NCBI RefSeq assembly: GCF_025290035.1
Contig: NZ_JAMBKT010000004.1
Span: 11,485 to 72,008 of the forward strand
Reading direction: 5' to 3'
Source: Apilactobacillus sp.
GTDB taxonomy: Bacteria; Bacillota; Bacilli; Lactobacillales; Lactobacillaceae
DNA length: 60,524 nt
Below the pieces are notes generated by a model, which did no database searches, was not told the DNA's origin, and saw nothing but the letters and a program-made list of their open reading frames with translations. The translations under genes were made by a program, and so were the position numbers. Below are positions 36,131 through 46,134 of the stretch, in pieces (the first letter of the stretch is position 1; every line of letters starts with the position of its first letter).

Positions 36131-37424
36131 ATCAAAGAAAATTGTATTAGCTTACTCCGGTGGATTAGATACATCGGTTTCAATCGCTTGGTTAATTGAA
36201 CAAGGTTTTGATGTTATTGCTTGTTGCATTAACGTTGGTGAAGATTATGGTGAACATAAAGATTTAAACCAAATCAAAACCAAGGCACTTAAGGTTGGTG
36301 CCATTAAGTCATATGTAGTTGATGCTTTAGATGAATTCGCTGAAGACTTCTTATTAACAGCATTGGATGCTAACGCTATGTATGAAGGTGAATATCCATT
36401 AAGTTCAGCTTTATCTCGTCCGTTGATGAGTCAAAAACTAGTTGAAATTGCTCATCAAGAAGGTGCCGAATACATTTGTCACGGTTGTACTGGAAAAGGA
36501 AATGATCAAGTTCGTTTCGATGTTGCGATTCATTCACTTGACCCAACCATTGAAGTGGTTACGCCGGTTCGTCAATGGCATTGGAACCGTGAAGAAGAAA
36601 TTGAATTTGCTAAAAAATATAACATTGAAATTCCAATTGATTTAGATTCACCATATTCAATCGACGCTAACATTTGGGGTCGTGCAAATGAATGTGGAGT
36701 GTTGGAAAATCCATGGAACCAAGCACCAGATGATGCGTTCGATATTACTAAACCAATCGAAGATACCCCTGACACGCCAGCTTATGTTGGAATTGGTTTT
36801 CATCAAGGGAAACCAGTTAGCATTGATGGACAATCAATGAGTTTCGTTGACATCATTGCTCAAATTAATTTATTAGCTGGTGAACACGGAGTTGGTCGAA
36901 TTGACCATATTGAAAATCGTTTGGTCGGGATTAAATCTAGGGAAGTTTATGAAGCTCCAGGTGCAACCGTATTGATTAAGGCACATCAAGCAATGGAAAA
37001 CCTAACAATGGAACGTGACTTAGCTCACTTCAAACCAATGATTGAACAACAAATTGCTAATTTAACATACAACGGATTGTGGTTCTCTCCATTGATGCAA
37101 TCTTTGAAGGCATTCATTAAGACATCTCAAGAAACTGTTAGTGGAGTAGTCAAATTAAAGTTATTTAAAGGAAACGTTTCAGTTGTTGCTTCTAAGTCAG
37201 ACGAATCACTATATGATGAAAACTTGGCCACATACACATCATCAGATTCATTTGATCAAGATGCCTCAGTTGGTTTCATTAAATTATGGGGATTACCAAC
37301 CCAAGTTGCTTCACAAGTAAAACAAAAGAATTTACAAAGTGCTTTTCTCAAAGATGTTTTAAAAGAACAATCAAAGGAAAAAGTATTAGTAGCTAACCAA
37401 ACAAAGGGTGATGTTAATGAGTGA
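36123..37424 (+). CDS. argG: Argininosuccinate synthase
   Basis: ATP-dependent joining of citrulline and aspartate. The ATP motif [14 protein letters not shown] is near the N-terminus, with [16 protein letters not shown] and [14 protein letters not shown] downstream. The start is most likely GTG at 36123, nine bases after AAAGGAG; an in-frame ATG at 36114 touches that site. It is about 433 residues, somewhat longer than many ArgG proteins because of its C-terminus. The stop overlaps argH by eight bases. Controlled by the triple arginine T-box. Confidence 0.95.
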   Translation: MKQSKKIVLAYSGGLDTSVSIAWLIEQGFDVIACCINVGEDYGEHKDLNQIKTKALKVGAIKSYVVDALDEFAEDFLLTALDANAMYEGEYPLSSALSRPLMSQKLVEIAHQEGAEYICHGCTGKGNDQVRFDVAIHSLDPTIEVVTPVRQWHWNREEEIEFAKKYNIEIPIDLDSPYSIDANIWGRANECGVLENPWNQAPDDAFDITKPIEDTPDTPAYVGIGFHQGKPVSIDGQSMSFVDIIAQINLLAGEHGVGRIDHIENRLVGIKSREVYEAPGATVLIKAHQAMENLTMERDLAHFKPMIEQQIANLTYNGLWFSPLMQSLKAFIKTSQETVSGVVKLKLFKGNVSVVASKSDESLYDENLATYTSSDSFDQDASVGFIKLWGLPTQVASQVKQKNLQSAFLKDVLKEQSKEKVLVANQTKGDVNE

Positions 37425-38796
37425 AAAATTATGGGGCGGTCGTTTTAGCGGCGATGCCAATGATTTATTTTTAAAGCTAGGTGCCTCCATCAACGTCGAT
37501 ATTAAGATGGCAAACGAAGATATTGATGGATCAGTTGCTCATGCTAAGATGCTCAACCACAGCGGAATTATCACTGATGATGAGCTTAATCAAATTGTTT
37601 CTGGTTTATCAGAAATCAAAACAGAATTTAACAACGGTGATTTGGAATTCAGCTACCAAAATGAAGACATTCATATGAATGTTGAATCTGTTTTAACCGA
37701 AAAGATTGGACCGGTTGCCGGGAAACTACACACGGCAAGGTCTAGGAATGATCAAGTGGCATTGGATTTTCACCTTTATTTAAAAAATCGATTGCCAGAT
37801 ATCATTTCATTAATCAAAAAGTTTCAAGATGAGTTAGTTAACTTAGCAGATCAAAATGTTAAAACGATTATGCCAGGATACACTCATTTGCAACACGCAC
37901 AGCCAATCTCATACGCCCACTATTTGATGGCTTACTATGAGATGTTGCAAAGAGACGTGGAACGTTTTGAATTTAATCAAAAGCATACCGACTTATCACC
38001 AATTGGTGCGGCAGCACTGGCTGGGACAACGTTTCCAACCGATCCGCATTACACGGCAGGTCTACTTGGTTTTCAAAAACCATATAATAACTCGATTGAT
38101 GCCGTATCCGATCGTGATTTCGCCATTGAATTTTTAAGCAATGCGTCGATTCTGATGATGCATTTATCAAGGTTATGCGAAGAAATATGTTTATGGTCTA
38201 GTTACGAGTTTAAATACATTGAATTATCAGATGAGTTTAGTACTGGTAGTTCGATAATGCCCCAAAAGAAAAACCCAGATATGTGTGAGTTGATTCGTGG
38301 TAAAACCGGCGTTGTCTACGGTCATTTAACGGCACTATTGGCAACGATGAAATCATTACCGCTTGCATACAATAAAGATTTACAAGAGGACAAAGACGGG
38401 GTATTTGATACAGTAGAAAACATTGCACCAATTTTAACTTTATTGACCGAAATGGTCGCAACAATGAAAGTTAATAAAGACAAAATGTTGGAATCTGTAC
38501 AGACTGACTTTTCCAACGCTACTGAACTAGCTGATTATCTATCAGCCAAAGGGTTACCATTTAGGCAAGCACACCGCATTGCCGGTGAATTGGTAGCAGA
38601 ATGTATTAACCAGGGATGCTACCTACAGGATTTATCATTAGAAAAATTACATAACTATTCAGAACTATTTGAAGCGGATATTTATGAGGACTTAAAACCA
38701 GACGTCGCTATTCAAAGGAGGCGAAGTTTTGGTTCCACCGGTTTTACCGAAGTCCAAAAACAAATTAATAATGCAAAATTAAAAGGAGATCATTAA
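37417..38796 (+). CDS. argH: Argininosuccinate lyase
   Basis: A 459-residue member of the fumarase/aspartase superfamily that splits argininosuccinate to arginine and fumarate. The signature [16 protein letters not shown] and [14 protein letters not shown] are intact. The start is ATG at 37417 with AAGGGTG; the upstream GTG at 37408 is discounted. Overlaps argG and is followed two bases later by the transporter gene, so it belongs to the same arginine operon. Confidence 0.96.
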   Translation: MSEKLWGGRFSGDANDLFLKLGASINVDIKMANEDIDGSVAHAKMLNHSGIITDDELNQIVSGLSEIKTEFNNGDLEFSYQNEDIHMNVESVLTEKIGPVAGKLHTARSRNDQVALDFHLYLKNRLPDIISLIKKFQDELVNLADQNVKTIMPGYTHLQHAQPISYAHYLMAYYEMLQRDVERFEFNQKHTDLSPIGAAALAGTTFPTDPHYTAGLLGFQKPYNNSIDAVSDRDFAIEFLSNASILMMHLSRLCEEICLWSSYEFKYIELSDEFSTGSSIMPQKKNPDMCELIRGKTGVVYGHLTALLATMKSLPLAYNKDLQEDKDGVFDTVENIAPILTLLTEMVATMKVNKDKMLESVQTDFSNATELADYLSAKGLPFRQAHRIAGELVAECINQGCYLQDLSLEKLHNYSELFEADIYEDLKPDVAIQRRRSFGSTGFTEVQKQINNAKLKGDH

Positions 38797-38798
38797 TT

Positions 38799-40289
38799 AT
38801 GAAAAATATAATGAAACATTCAGTTATCGTTACGATTTTAGTAATGATGGCGACATTATTTATGACAGCTTTTAGCTCACCAAGTGTTAACGCTTCTGCA
38901 GCTGATAATTCAGTGCAACAAATTAAGAAAAAAGGATACATCGTTATGGGAACTGCCCCAGATTATCCACCATATGAATTTATTGGAAAAGATAACGGCA
39001 CATCACATGTTTACGGTGCTGATATCGAATTAGGTAAACAAATTTCTAAAGACCTAGGCGTTAAACTAAAGGTTAAATCAATGGGATTTGATTCACTATT
39101 AGTTGCACTACAAACTAAGAAGGTTGATATGGTAATTGCTGGAATGAACAAGACTCCAGAAAGAGCTAAGAGTGTTGATTTCAGTAATTCATACTACTCA
39201 TCAGGAACTAGTTTAATTATTAGTAATTCTGAAGTTGGTAAGATTAAGTCATACAAAGATTTAGCACATAAAACAATTGGAGCCCAAGTTGGTTCTGTTC
39301 AATATGATGAAATTAAGCAAGCAGTAAAAACAGCTAACATTAAAGGGATGGAAAACATCAACGATTTAATTTTAGCTTTGAAATCTGGTAAAGTTTCCGC
39401 AATTCCAATGGATACAGCGGTTGCTCAAGCTTATGCCTCACACAACACCGGTTTAAAAATCATCGATGCAAAGATGAAAGGTGTTAACAGTGATAACAAC
39501 GTTGCTTTTGCTAAAGGAGCAACTGGTTTAGTAAACATTGCTAACAAGACTATTAAAAATGTTACCAGCCATAATTTATACATCAAAAAATTCGTCCCCG
39601 CAGCAGCTAAACATTTAACTAACAACAAGGATTCATCATCAGCTTCTAGCATGTGGCAATACAAAGGATTCTTCATTTCAGGTATCGAATACACAATGAT
39701 CATCTCAGTGGTATCAGTATTCTTCGGTATCATCTTAGGGGTTATTTTTGCCCTAATGAGATTAAGTCACAACTGGCTATTACACGCAATTGCCGTTTGT
39801 TACATTGAATTTATTCGTGGGACACCTCAATTAGTACAAATTATGTTCATCTACTTCGGTCTAGGAACTGTCGTAAACGTTCCAGCGCTAACTTCTGGAA
39901 TTATTGCAATTTCAATTAACTCAGGGGCATACGTTGCAGAAATCATTAGAGGGGGAATTAATTCTATTTCTGATGGTCAAAGCGAAGCCGCATTATCACT
40001 TGGTTTATCCAAACATCAATCAATGAAATACATCGTGCTACCACAAGCATTTAAAAACATTTGGCCAGCACTTGGTAATGAATTAGTTACTTTAATTAAG
40101 GATAGTTCACTAGCTTCTGTAATCGGTGTTGGTGAATTAATGTATCAAATGAGAGCTGTTCAAGCTGATACCTACCAAGGGGTCGCTCCAATTGCAGTTA
40201 TTATGGTAATTTACTTCGTAATTACATTTACAATTTCAAGAATTATGAAACATTTAGAAGGGAAGATCAGCCATGGAACCAATGATTAA
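38799..40289 (+). CDS. Amino-acid ABC transporter, substrate-binding/permease fusion
   Basis: A 496-residue fusion. A signal/anchor segment (about 8-32) is followed by a periplasmic-binding-protein domain (about 40-265, with YPPYEFIGKDNG and AGMNKTPERAKSVDFS). A GlnP/HisM-type permease domain (about 285-490) carries the EAA loop EAALSLGLSKHQSMKYIVLPQA. Such fusions import glutamine, arginine or other polar amino acids. Placement after argGH under arginine T-boxes makes arginine the best guess; ornithine or citrulline is possible. Ribosome site AAAAGGAG. Confidence 0.9.
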   Translation: MKNIMKHSVIVTILVMMATLFMTAFSSPSVNASAADNSVQQIKKKGYIVMGTAPDYPPYEFIGKDNGTSHVYGADIELGKQISKDLGVKLKVKSMGFDSLLVALQTKKVDMVIAGMNKTPERAKSVDFSNSYYSSGTSLIISNSEVGKIKSYKDLAHKTIGAQVGSVQYDEIKQAVKTANIKGMENINDLILALKSGKVSAIPMDTAVAQAYASHNTGLKIIDAKMKGVNSDNNVAFAKGATGLVNIANKTIKNVTSHNLYIKKFVPAAAKHLTNNKDSSSASSMWQYKGFFISGIEYTMIISVVSVFFGIILGVIFALMRLSHNWLLHAIAVCYIEFIRGTPQLVQIMFIYFGLGTVVNVPALTSGIIAISINSGAYVAEIIRGGINSISDGQSEAALSLGLSKHQSMKYIVLPQAFKNIWPALGNELVTLIKDSSLASVIGVGELMYQMRAVQADTYQGVAPIAVIMVIYFVITFTISRIMKHLEGKISHGTND

Positions 40290-41007
40290 GATTGAAAACC
40301 TAAGTAAAAAATTTAAAAACAACACTATCTTTTCGGATATTAATGCAGAAGTGCATAAAGGGGATGTCATCTCATTACTTGGCCCATCCGGTGCTGGTAA
40401 GAGTACCTTCTTACGTTGTATTAATATGCTGGGCGAACCTACCTCAGGAAAGGTTTTACTAGATGGAAACGATTTAGTATCCAGCACTGATAAAGAACTA
40501 ACTGAACTAAGAACTCATATCGGAATGGTATTCCAAAACTTTAACTTATTTGATAACAAAACAGTTATCGATAACATCACATTAGCACCTATTAAGGTAA
40601 AGAAAATGAGTAAAGAAGTTGCTGAAAAACAAGCACATGAATTATTGAAAACAGTCGGACTAGACGATAAAGCAAACGTATATCCAAGTAGTCTATCTGG
40701 TGGTCAAGCTCAACGTATCGCGATTGTACGTGCGTTAGCAATGGACCCAGAAGTAATGCTATTTGATGAACCAACATCTGCATTGGATCCAGAAAAAGTT
40801 GGTGAAGTTCTTTCAGTAATGAAAGACTTGGCTAAAAAAGACATGACAATGATTATTGTTACTCACGAAATGGAATTTGCGAAAAACGTTTCTGATGAAA
40901 TTTGGTTTATGGATGAAGGAAAGATTCAGGAAAAGCAATCTCCTATAGATTTTTTCGCTAACCCACAAACTGAAAATGCACAACGTTTCTTAAGTAAAAT
41001 GATTTAA
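40273..41007 (+). CDS. Amino-acid ABC transporter ATP-binding protein
   Basis: A 244-residue ATPase partner of the preceding permease. Walker A GPSGAGKST, Q-loop VFQNFNLFDNKT, signature LSGGQAQR, Walker B VMLFDEPTSALD and H-loop VTHEME are complete, as in the GlnQ/ArtP branch. Its start lies 17 bases inside the permease gene with GAAGGGA upstream. Last gene of the arginine operon, followed by a strong terminator. Confidence 0.93.
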   Translation: MEPMIKIENLSKKFKNNTIFSDINAEVHKGDVISLLGPSGAGKSTFLRCINMLGEPTSGKVLLDGNDLVSSTDKELTELRTHIGMVFQNFNLFDNKTVIDNITLAPIKVKKMSKEVAEKQAHELLKTVGLDDKANVYPSSLSGGQAQRIAIVRALAMDPEVMLFDEPTSALDPEKVGEVLSVMKDLAKKDMTMIIVTHEMEFAKNVSDEIWFMDEGKIQEKQSPIDFFANPQTENAQRFLSKMI

Positions 41008-41011
41008 ATGT

Positions 41012-41042
41012 AAAAAGGCTTACCATAAGGTAAGCCTTTTTT
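41012..41042 (+). terminator. Terminator of the arginine operon
   Basis: AAAAAGGCTTACC-ATAA-GGTAAGCCTTTTT, a 13-bp stem. Confidence 0.93.
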
Positions 41043-41069
41043 GATTATTCCTTTTTTATTTTGTACAAT
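41041..41069 (+). promoter_or_regulatory. Promoter of the DUF6440-like gene
   Basis: TTGATT (41041) - 17 bases - TACAAT (41064), immediately after the arginine-operon terminator. Confidence 0.65.
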
Positions 41070-41115
41070 GAAAGTATCAACGACACTTTTTGAGTTAATC
41101 CGAGGAGGAAATCAA

Positions 41116-41304
41116 TTGTCTAAACGTTTTAAATTAGTTGAAGAATCATTTACAGGAGTATCAATTTATATTGATCAAAGAACCGGTGTTGAATACGGTG
41201 GTTATGGAAGTACATTAACTCCATTACGTAATCCTGATGGAACATTATTTGTGGACCCAGCTGAAATTGATGACGATTACGAACATAAAGAAAAAGACAA
41301 ATAA
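41116..41304 (+). CDS. Small protein resembling DUF6440
   Basis: A 62-residue soluble protein. The pattern KRFKLVEESF..., IYIDQRTGVEY and LTPLRNPDG resembles the DUF6440 family of Firmicutes, of unknown function. The start is TTG at 41116, seven bases after CGAGGAGG; the longer frame back to 41041 has no ribosome site and overlaps the promoter. Followed 17 bases later by the YisL-like gene, so the two probably form an operon. Confidence 0.7.
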   Translation: MSKRFKLVEESFTGVSIYIDQRTGVEYGGYGSTLTPLRNPDGTLFVDPAEIDDDYEHKEKDK

Positions 41305-41321
41305 TCGAGGAGGTTTCCACC

Positions 41322-41678
41322 ATGTTTTTATGGATACATTTAATCGCTGCGATGCTGCTAATTGTATTAGTATGCGTTTCTTTGCTTAAAAAGAGTGGTT
41401 ATAAGCCTTATATGATGATGACTAGGATTAGTTATCTAGTTTTTATTGTGACCGGTGCGGTGCTATTTATGAAAGCATTTAGTCGCGATGCCATTTTCAC
41501 AATTTTAAAAGTTGCAATGGCAATCTTTTTAATTGGGCTAATTGAAATGTCATATGCTGAAAAGACTAAACGTCATTTAACCAGAGGGTTAGTGGTTAGC
41601 TTAGTTTTAGTATTTGTTTTGGTGATTATCATCGGTTTAATTATTGCTGGTGGACGACCATTTATTAATTTCATCTAA
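41322..41678 (+). CDS. YisL/DUF1516-like membrane protein
   Basis: A 118-residue protein with four hydrophobic helices at about 2-20, 32-50, 58-75 and 86-110. The HLIAAMLLIVL start, RISYLVFIVTGAVLF and ILKVAMAIFLIGLIEM arrangement fits the DUF1516 (YisL) family, whose function is unknown. Ribosome site GAGGAGG. Followed by a strong terminator. Confidence 0.75.
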   Translation: MFLWIHLIAAMLLIVLVCVSLLKKSGYKPYMMMTRISYLVFIVTGAVLFMKAFSRDAIFTILKVAMAIFLIGLIEMSYAEKTKRHLTRGLVVSLVLVFVLVIIIGLIIAGGRPFINFI

Positions 41679-41709
41679 AAAAGAGAACTCTGAAGAGTTC
41701 TCTTTTTTT
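41677..41709 (+). terminator. Terminator after the YisL-like gene
   Basis: AAAAGAGAACTC-TGAA-GAGTTCTCTTTT with T tail. Confidence 0.92.
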
Positions 41710-41820
41710 ATATGTGGAATTAGACATCATACTGTGGTTTTATTAATGTTGGATGATAAAAAGCCCGTTAAATTGCCATATACTATTAATTATTGGTAGA
41801 ATATAGGTGTAGTTTATTAA

Positions 41821-41860
41821 GCAAAAAGAGAGCAACCCCTATGGGTTGCTCTCTTTTTTT
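41821..41860. terminator. Terminator after the 41.9-kb gene
   Basis: GAGAGCAACCC-CTAT-GGGTTGCTCTC flanked by A and T runs; serves the minus-strand gene that ends at 41863. Confidence 0.92.
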
Positions 41861-41862
41861 GC

Positions 41863-42252
41863 TTATTTAAAATCTTGTAGTGCAAGTTCAGCGTAAGTTA
41901 ATCTGGCAAAAGTATCGTCAGTTGCTAAACCAGCATTTTCAAACATGTTAGCGAATAAAATGTATTTTGGTTGATCACTGTATTCACCACAAATTTCAAT
42001 TAAGCGTTGTAGTTGATTAATACGGTTAGCTAAATCATCGATATGATTTAAGTTTAAATCATTCTTAGCAGCATCGTAAATAATCTTGTAAGTTTCAGTA
42101 TTTGTAAGTAGTTCTAAATCCTTAACTTGTTGCATGAAGTTATCAAATTGTTCGTTTGATAGTTGTTCACGAACTGATTGCAAGTCAACGATTTCTTCAC
42201 TAAAATCTTGTGCCCATTCATTAATAATAGGTCTTAGTTGTATGTCTGACAT
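41863..42252 (-). CDS. Soluble alpha-helical protein, unknown function
   Basis: A 129-residue acidic protein predicted as all helical, with no signal peptide or membrane segment. Heptad-like leucines occur around QLSNEQFDNFMQQVKDLELL and in NRINQLQRLIEI. No family recognised. ATG with AGGAGAGG at rather long spacing (11 bases). Monocistronic between its terminator and a 230-base region that must hold divergent promoters for it and the peptidase gene at 42487. Confidence 0.65.
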   Translation of the reverse strand: MSDIQLRPIINEWAQDFSEEIVDLQSVREQLSNEQFDNFMQQVKDLELLTNTETYKIIYDAAKNDLNLNHIDDLANRINQLQRLIEICGEYSDQPKYILFANMFENAGLATDDTFARLTYAELALQDFK

Positions 42253-42486
42253 TGTTAAAAAATCCTCTCCTAATTCAGATGATGTTTTAGACTATTCTAG
42301 TACAACAATCTAAAAGTGTGTTTAGTTTTTTCATTTATAATGTCATTAAATGGGTGCTAAAAATCAAATAACACCGATTGTATTATCTCACAGATTGGTT
42401 TAAAATTGCAAAAAAAGAGTCTGTGATTTTATAGATAAAACAATGGGATAGCTACCACAATACAATATAAGGATTGGTGATGGCAA

Positions 42487-43551
42487 ATGGCAACAAGAGT
42501 TGAAAAGACACGTGCAAAAATGAAGGAAAACGGCATCGATAATTTGATTATCGTCGACCCCTTCAACTTGCAGTATTTAGCTGATTTTGGTGGATTAGCA
42601 GGTGACGGATGTTTGGTGATTAATGCTGATGAAGCAGTCTTAATTACAGATGCTAGATATGAAATCGAAATGGGCGAAAAACAATTAGATGACGTTCAAG
42701 TCGTAATTAATGCTAATTATTACGGTGAAGCCGTTAAACATATTAGGAGTGGCAGTCACAATATTGGTTTTGAAGATCGCATGCCATTTGCAATCTATGA
42801 CAAAATTAATCAACTAGTTGATTTACCACTGGTTTCACAACATGATTTAATTGAAAAAATCAGAGTAGTTAAAGATGAAACTGAAATTGCTAAAATTCAA
42901 AAGGCGTGTGATTTAGTCAGCCAAGCGTATGAAGAATTATTAAAATACGTTCAAGTTGGGATGACCGAAAAACAAGTCAGTTTCTTCCTACATGAATGGT
43001 TGGTTAATCATGGTGCGCAAAAGCCTAGTTTTGATACGATTGTTGCATCTGGATACCGTAGTGCGTTACCACACGGGGATGCAACGGATAAAAAGCTCGC
43101 CCCCAATGAATTGGTGACCATTGATTTTGGTTTTTACTACCAAGGATATACATCAGATATGACTAGAACGTTTGCGATTGGTGATCCTGGCGAAGAATTA
43201 AAACACGCTTATGAAATTGTTTATGGCGCCCAAAAAGCAATGATTGCTTCAATGGTGGATGGCGTTGATGGAAAAGATGTCGATGCTGCCGCTAGAAACT
43301 ACATTGTTGAACGTGGTTATGGCAAAGAATTTAATCATGGTAGTGGTCATAGCATCGGATTGGATATTCACGAAAATCCAATTACTAACCGTAGCTGTAA
43401 AGATAAGTTATATAACGGTTTCATCATGACAGCAGAACCGGGAGTATACATAGCCAATAAAGGCGGCATTCGAATTGAAGATGACGTCTTAATAACTCCA
43501 GAAGGTCCAAAAGTGTTAACGAGTGCACCCAAAGAATTAATTATTTTATAA
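42487..43551 (+). CDS. Xaa-Pro peptidase, M24 family (second paralogue)
   Basis: A 354-residue creatinase-fold metallopeptidase. Metal ligands are Asp in TIDFGFYY, Asp in TSDMTRT, His in GSGHSIGLDIHE, Glu in AEPGVYI and Glu in IRIEDDV. Substrate histidine is in SALPHGD. The sequence is closer to PepP/YpdF-type aminopeptidases than to the PepQ-like enzyme at 20221. Only a loose GGATTGGTG ribosome site. Monocistronic, ending at a bidirectional terminator. Confidence 0.9.
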   Translation: MATRVEKTRAKMKENGIDNLIIVDPFNLQYLADFGGLAGDGCLVINADEAVLITDARYEIEMGEKQLDDVQVVINANYYGEAVKHIRSGSHNIGFEDRMPFAIYDKINQLVDLPLVSQHDLIEKIRVVKDETEIAKIQKACDLVSQAYEELLKYVQVGMTEKQVSFFLHEWLVNHGAQKPSFDTIVASGYRSALPHGDATDKKLAPNELVTIDFGFYYQGYTSDMTRTFAIGDPGEELKHAYEIVYGAQKAMIASMVDGVDGKDVDAAARNYIVERGYGKEFNHGSGHSIGLDIHENPITNRSCKDKLYNGFIMTAEPGVYIANKGGIRIEDDVLITPEGPKVLTSAPKELIIL

Positions 43552-43553
43552 AT

Positions 43554-43589
43554 AAAAAACACCCTTGAATTAATCAAGGGTGTTTTCTT
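43554..43589. terminator. Bidirectional terminator peptidase / baeRF-like gene
   Basis: AAAACACCCTTGA/TCAAGGGTGTTTT with a five-base loop. Confidence 0.92.
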
Positions 43590-44552
43590 TTAGAATTTTA
43601 AAGTAATTGCGGCAACATCTAAGTGCATTGGCATTTGTTTTTTAGGTAAGATAATTACTTCTCCCGCAAAACCAATTGTAGTAATTGCGAGATCATTTAA
43701 GGTCTTATCATAGTCTTCGTCACTGATGTATAGAGTATCAATTTTACCTGAAATTGCATTGGAAATGATGTCTCTTAAATCGGTTGCAACTTGGTGGTTG
43801 CTGCTTGCGGATTCATACTTAATGTTGTTATCCTCCGCTAACTTGTTTAAGAATGATTGATTGAAATGTTCAATGATGTCATTTAATTTTTCAGCATCAA
43901 TGTTCTTATCGTTAAAGTCATAGCTGATGTCTTTAGATAAGTTCTTAAGCGTAGTAAGTTGAGTGAATAATTGACGATTTTCATCATTAGCCACAATCAC
44001 AGTTGGCAAGTAGTTGTCGTCGCCAAATAATTCTTTGACGTATTCATCAACTAATTTGTAGTATTTTTCTTTGTCGTTATCGACTAGTACTGATAGTGGC
44101 TTGTTAGCGGTATTAACAACACTGAAATTACCATTATCAACACGGAAAACCTTGAATTCGTCATCGAATAACGCCAATACGTGGTAATGTAATTGGCTTT
44201 GAATTTCCTTCACTAGTTGTGAAATATTCATGGTATCTTCGATGGAAATTTGTGTTTTCACAGGTTGTGCTAAATCAAATGAGTGAATGGCTTTAAAACT
44301 AACGTAGATCGCTACACCAGTACCGTTACCAATGTGTTTTGCACGATCAAAATTGAATCTTCTTAGTTTTCTTTCGTATCTAGGCCAGACAATTTCGTCG
44401 TGTTTTGTAGTGAATGCATCTTTGATTTTGTCGATTAAATTTAAGTATTCGTTTTTGTTACTAATTTCATTAAATGAAACAAATAATGAGATGAAAGGTC
44501 CTACTTCGTAATCTAAAGTAAGAGTGTTTCTAAGCTCGATAGTGGACGTCAT
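43590..44552 (-). CDS. baeRF-like (bacterial eRF1-related) protein
   Basis: A 320-residue soluble protein. The three-part pattern fits the bacterial/archaeal eRF1-related (baeRF) group: an N-terminal block with GPFISLFVSF, a central YHVLALFDDEFKVFRVDNG strand unit, and a C-terminal NAISGKIDTLYISDEDYD unit near the end. Some members are proposed to act on ribosomes. There is no GGQ motif, so it is not a peptidyl-tRNA hydrolase of the eRF1 kind. Strong AGGAGG before ATG. Monocistronic. Confidence 0.65.
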   Translation of the reverse strand: MTSTIELRNTLTLDYEVGPFISLFVSFNEISNKNEYLNLIDKIKDAFTTKHDEIVWPRYERKLRRFNFDRAKHIGNGTGVAIYVSFKAIHSFDLAQPVKTQISIEDTMNISQLVKEIQSQLHYHVLALFDDEFKVFRVDNGNFSVVNTANKPLSVLVDNDKEKYYKLVDEYVKELFGDDNYLPTVIVANDENRQLFTQLTTLKNLSKDISYDFNDKNIDAEKLNDIIEHFNQSFLNKLAEDNNIKYESASSNHQVATDLRDIISNAISGKIDTLYISDEDYDKTLNDLAITTIGFAGEVIILPKKQMPMHLDVAAITLKF

Positions 44553-44657
44553 GGTCTAACCTCCTAGTTTTTATATAACCATAGTATATCATGATGAGCT
44601 AAAAGCGAAATATATTGTGCTATAATTATCGCTATAAACATAAAAAGGAGGGATAAA

Positions 44658-46109
44658 ATGCTAATAACAATTTTGGATATTATTGTTTTAATTAACGAAA
44701 TTTTTGCTTTAATCACCGTTTTTAGAGAAGAACGTGATATTTCTGCAACTTGGGCATGGCTGTTAGTTTTATCGTTCCTTCCCGTTTTTGGTTTTTTGAT
44801 CTATGCGTTTGTGGGTCGAAAACTGCCTAAAAAACGTTTATTCCGTTTCCAATATAAAGACAATAAACGAATGTTTCATCTTTTAAGAAAACAAGCCAAA
44901 TTACATAACAACCCTGAAAAAATTAACGCTGATGAAGTTTCATATGCTTATCGAACACTAGTTAAGTTATTCAAGACTTCTGATGTTACCGACTTATCCC
45001 GTCGAAATCACGTTAAGATTTTTACTGAAGGAAATCACTTATTCGATCGAATTATTGATGACATTAAAAAGGCAACAAGTTCAATTAACATCGAATTTTA
45101 TACTTTTTATGATGATCAAATCGGTCACCGCGTTTTAGAAGAACTAATCAAAAAAGCCAAAGAAGGCGTCAAGGTTCATGTCATTTATGATAGTTGGGGG
45201 TCAATGGGGAATAAGCACAAATTCTTTGACCCATTAAAAGAAGTGGGTGGCTTTGCTGAACCATTCCTACATACCCATTCAGCAATCATGGATTTCCGTT
45301 TGAACTTTAGAGATCATAGAAAAATCATCGTGATTGATGGTAAATATGGTTACATTGGTGGTTTTAACATTGGCGATCAATATTTAGGACGCAAGAAGAA
45401 ATTCGGCCACTGGCGTGACACTCATCTACGCATTTCTGGTTCCGCTGTTCATCATTTACAAGCCCAATTTATTTTGGATTGGAACGTAACTGATATGGAA
45501 CATAAGATTGATGTTGATGAAACCAAGGGCTTTTATTTCCCACGGGTTTGTCAGCAAGGTTCAACCAATATTCAAATCGTATCGAGTGGACCTAATAGTG
45601 ACTTACAACAAATCAAATTAGGTTACATCAAGATGATTCAAAATGCTAAAAATTATTGCTGGATTCAATCACCATATTTGATTCCAGATGATAGCGCGCT
45701 GGATGCCATTAGAACAGCTGCTATGTCTGGTGTTGATATCCGCATTATGATTCCATGTATGTCTGATCATCCGTTTGTTTACCGTGCTACTCAATATTAT
45801 GCTAAGCAACTATCTAAGTACGGCGTAAAAATCTACTTCTATGATGATGGATTTATTCATGCTAAGACGGTTTTAGTTGATGGTAAAATCGCATCTGTCG
45901 GTTCAGCTAATATGGACTTTAGAAGCTTTAAGTTAAACTTTGAAATCAACGCCTTTATGTACGATGAAGGGATTGCTGAACAACTACATTCAATCTATGT
46001 GAATGATATGCGCAGCAGTACCTTAATGACATATCAAGACTTTGATAAACAATCACATTGGTTAAAATTCAAACAAGTTTTCAGTAGACTATTTTCACCA
46101 ATTCTATAA
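44658..46109 (+). CDS. cls: Cardiolipin synthase
   Basis: A 483-residue membrane phospholipase-D-family enzyme that makes cardiolipin from phosphatidylglycerol. Two N-terminal membrane helices (about 4-22 and 32-52) are followed by two HKD motifs: H220/K222/D227 in DHRKIIVIDG and a second in FIHAKTVLVDG near residue 400. NIEFYTFYDD and QSPYLIPD are also typical. Ribosome site AAGGAGG. Confidence 0.93.
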   Translation: MLITILDIIVLINEIFALITVFREERDISATWAWLLVLSFLPVFGFLIYAFVGRKLPKKRLFRFQYKDNKRMFHLLRKQAKLHNNPEKINADEVSYAYRTLVKLFKTSDVTDLSRRNHVKIFTEGNHLFDRIIDDIKKATSSINIEFYTFYDDQIGHRVLEELIKKAKEGVKVHVIYDSWGSMGNKHKFFDPLKEVGGFAEPFLHTHSAIMDFRLNFRDHRKIIVIDGKYGYIGGFNIGDQYLGRKKKFGHWRDTHLRISGSAVHHLQAQFILDWNVTDMEHKIDVDETKGFYFPRVCQQGSTNIQIVSSGPNSDLQQIKLGYIKMIQNAKNYCWIQSPYLIPDDSALDAIRTAAMSGVDIRIMIPCMSDHPFVYRATQYYAKQLSKYGVKIYFYDDGFIHAKTVLVDGKIASVGSANMDFRSFKLNFEINAFMYDEGIAEQLHSIYVNDMRSSTLMTYQDFDKQSHWLKFKQVFSRLFSPIL

Positions 46110-46110
46110 A

Positions 46111-46134
46111 AAAGACGCTTACGCGGCCTTTTTA
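46111..46134. terminator. Short hairpin between cls and pyrE
   Basis: A short imperfect CGC/GCG hairpin with A and T flanks; the only candidate terminator between the convergent genes. Confidence 0.4.
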
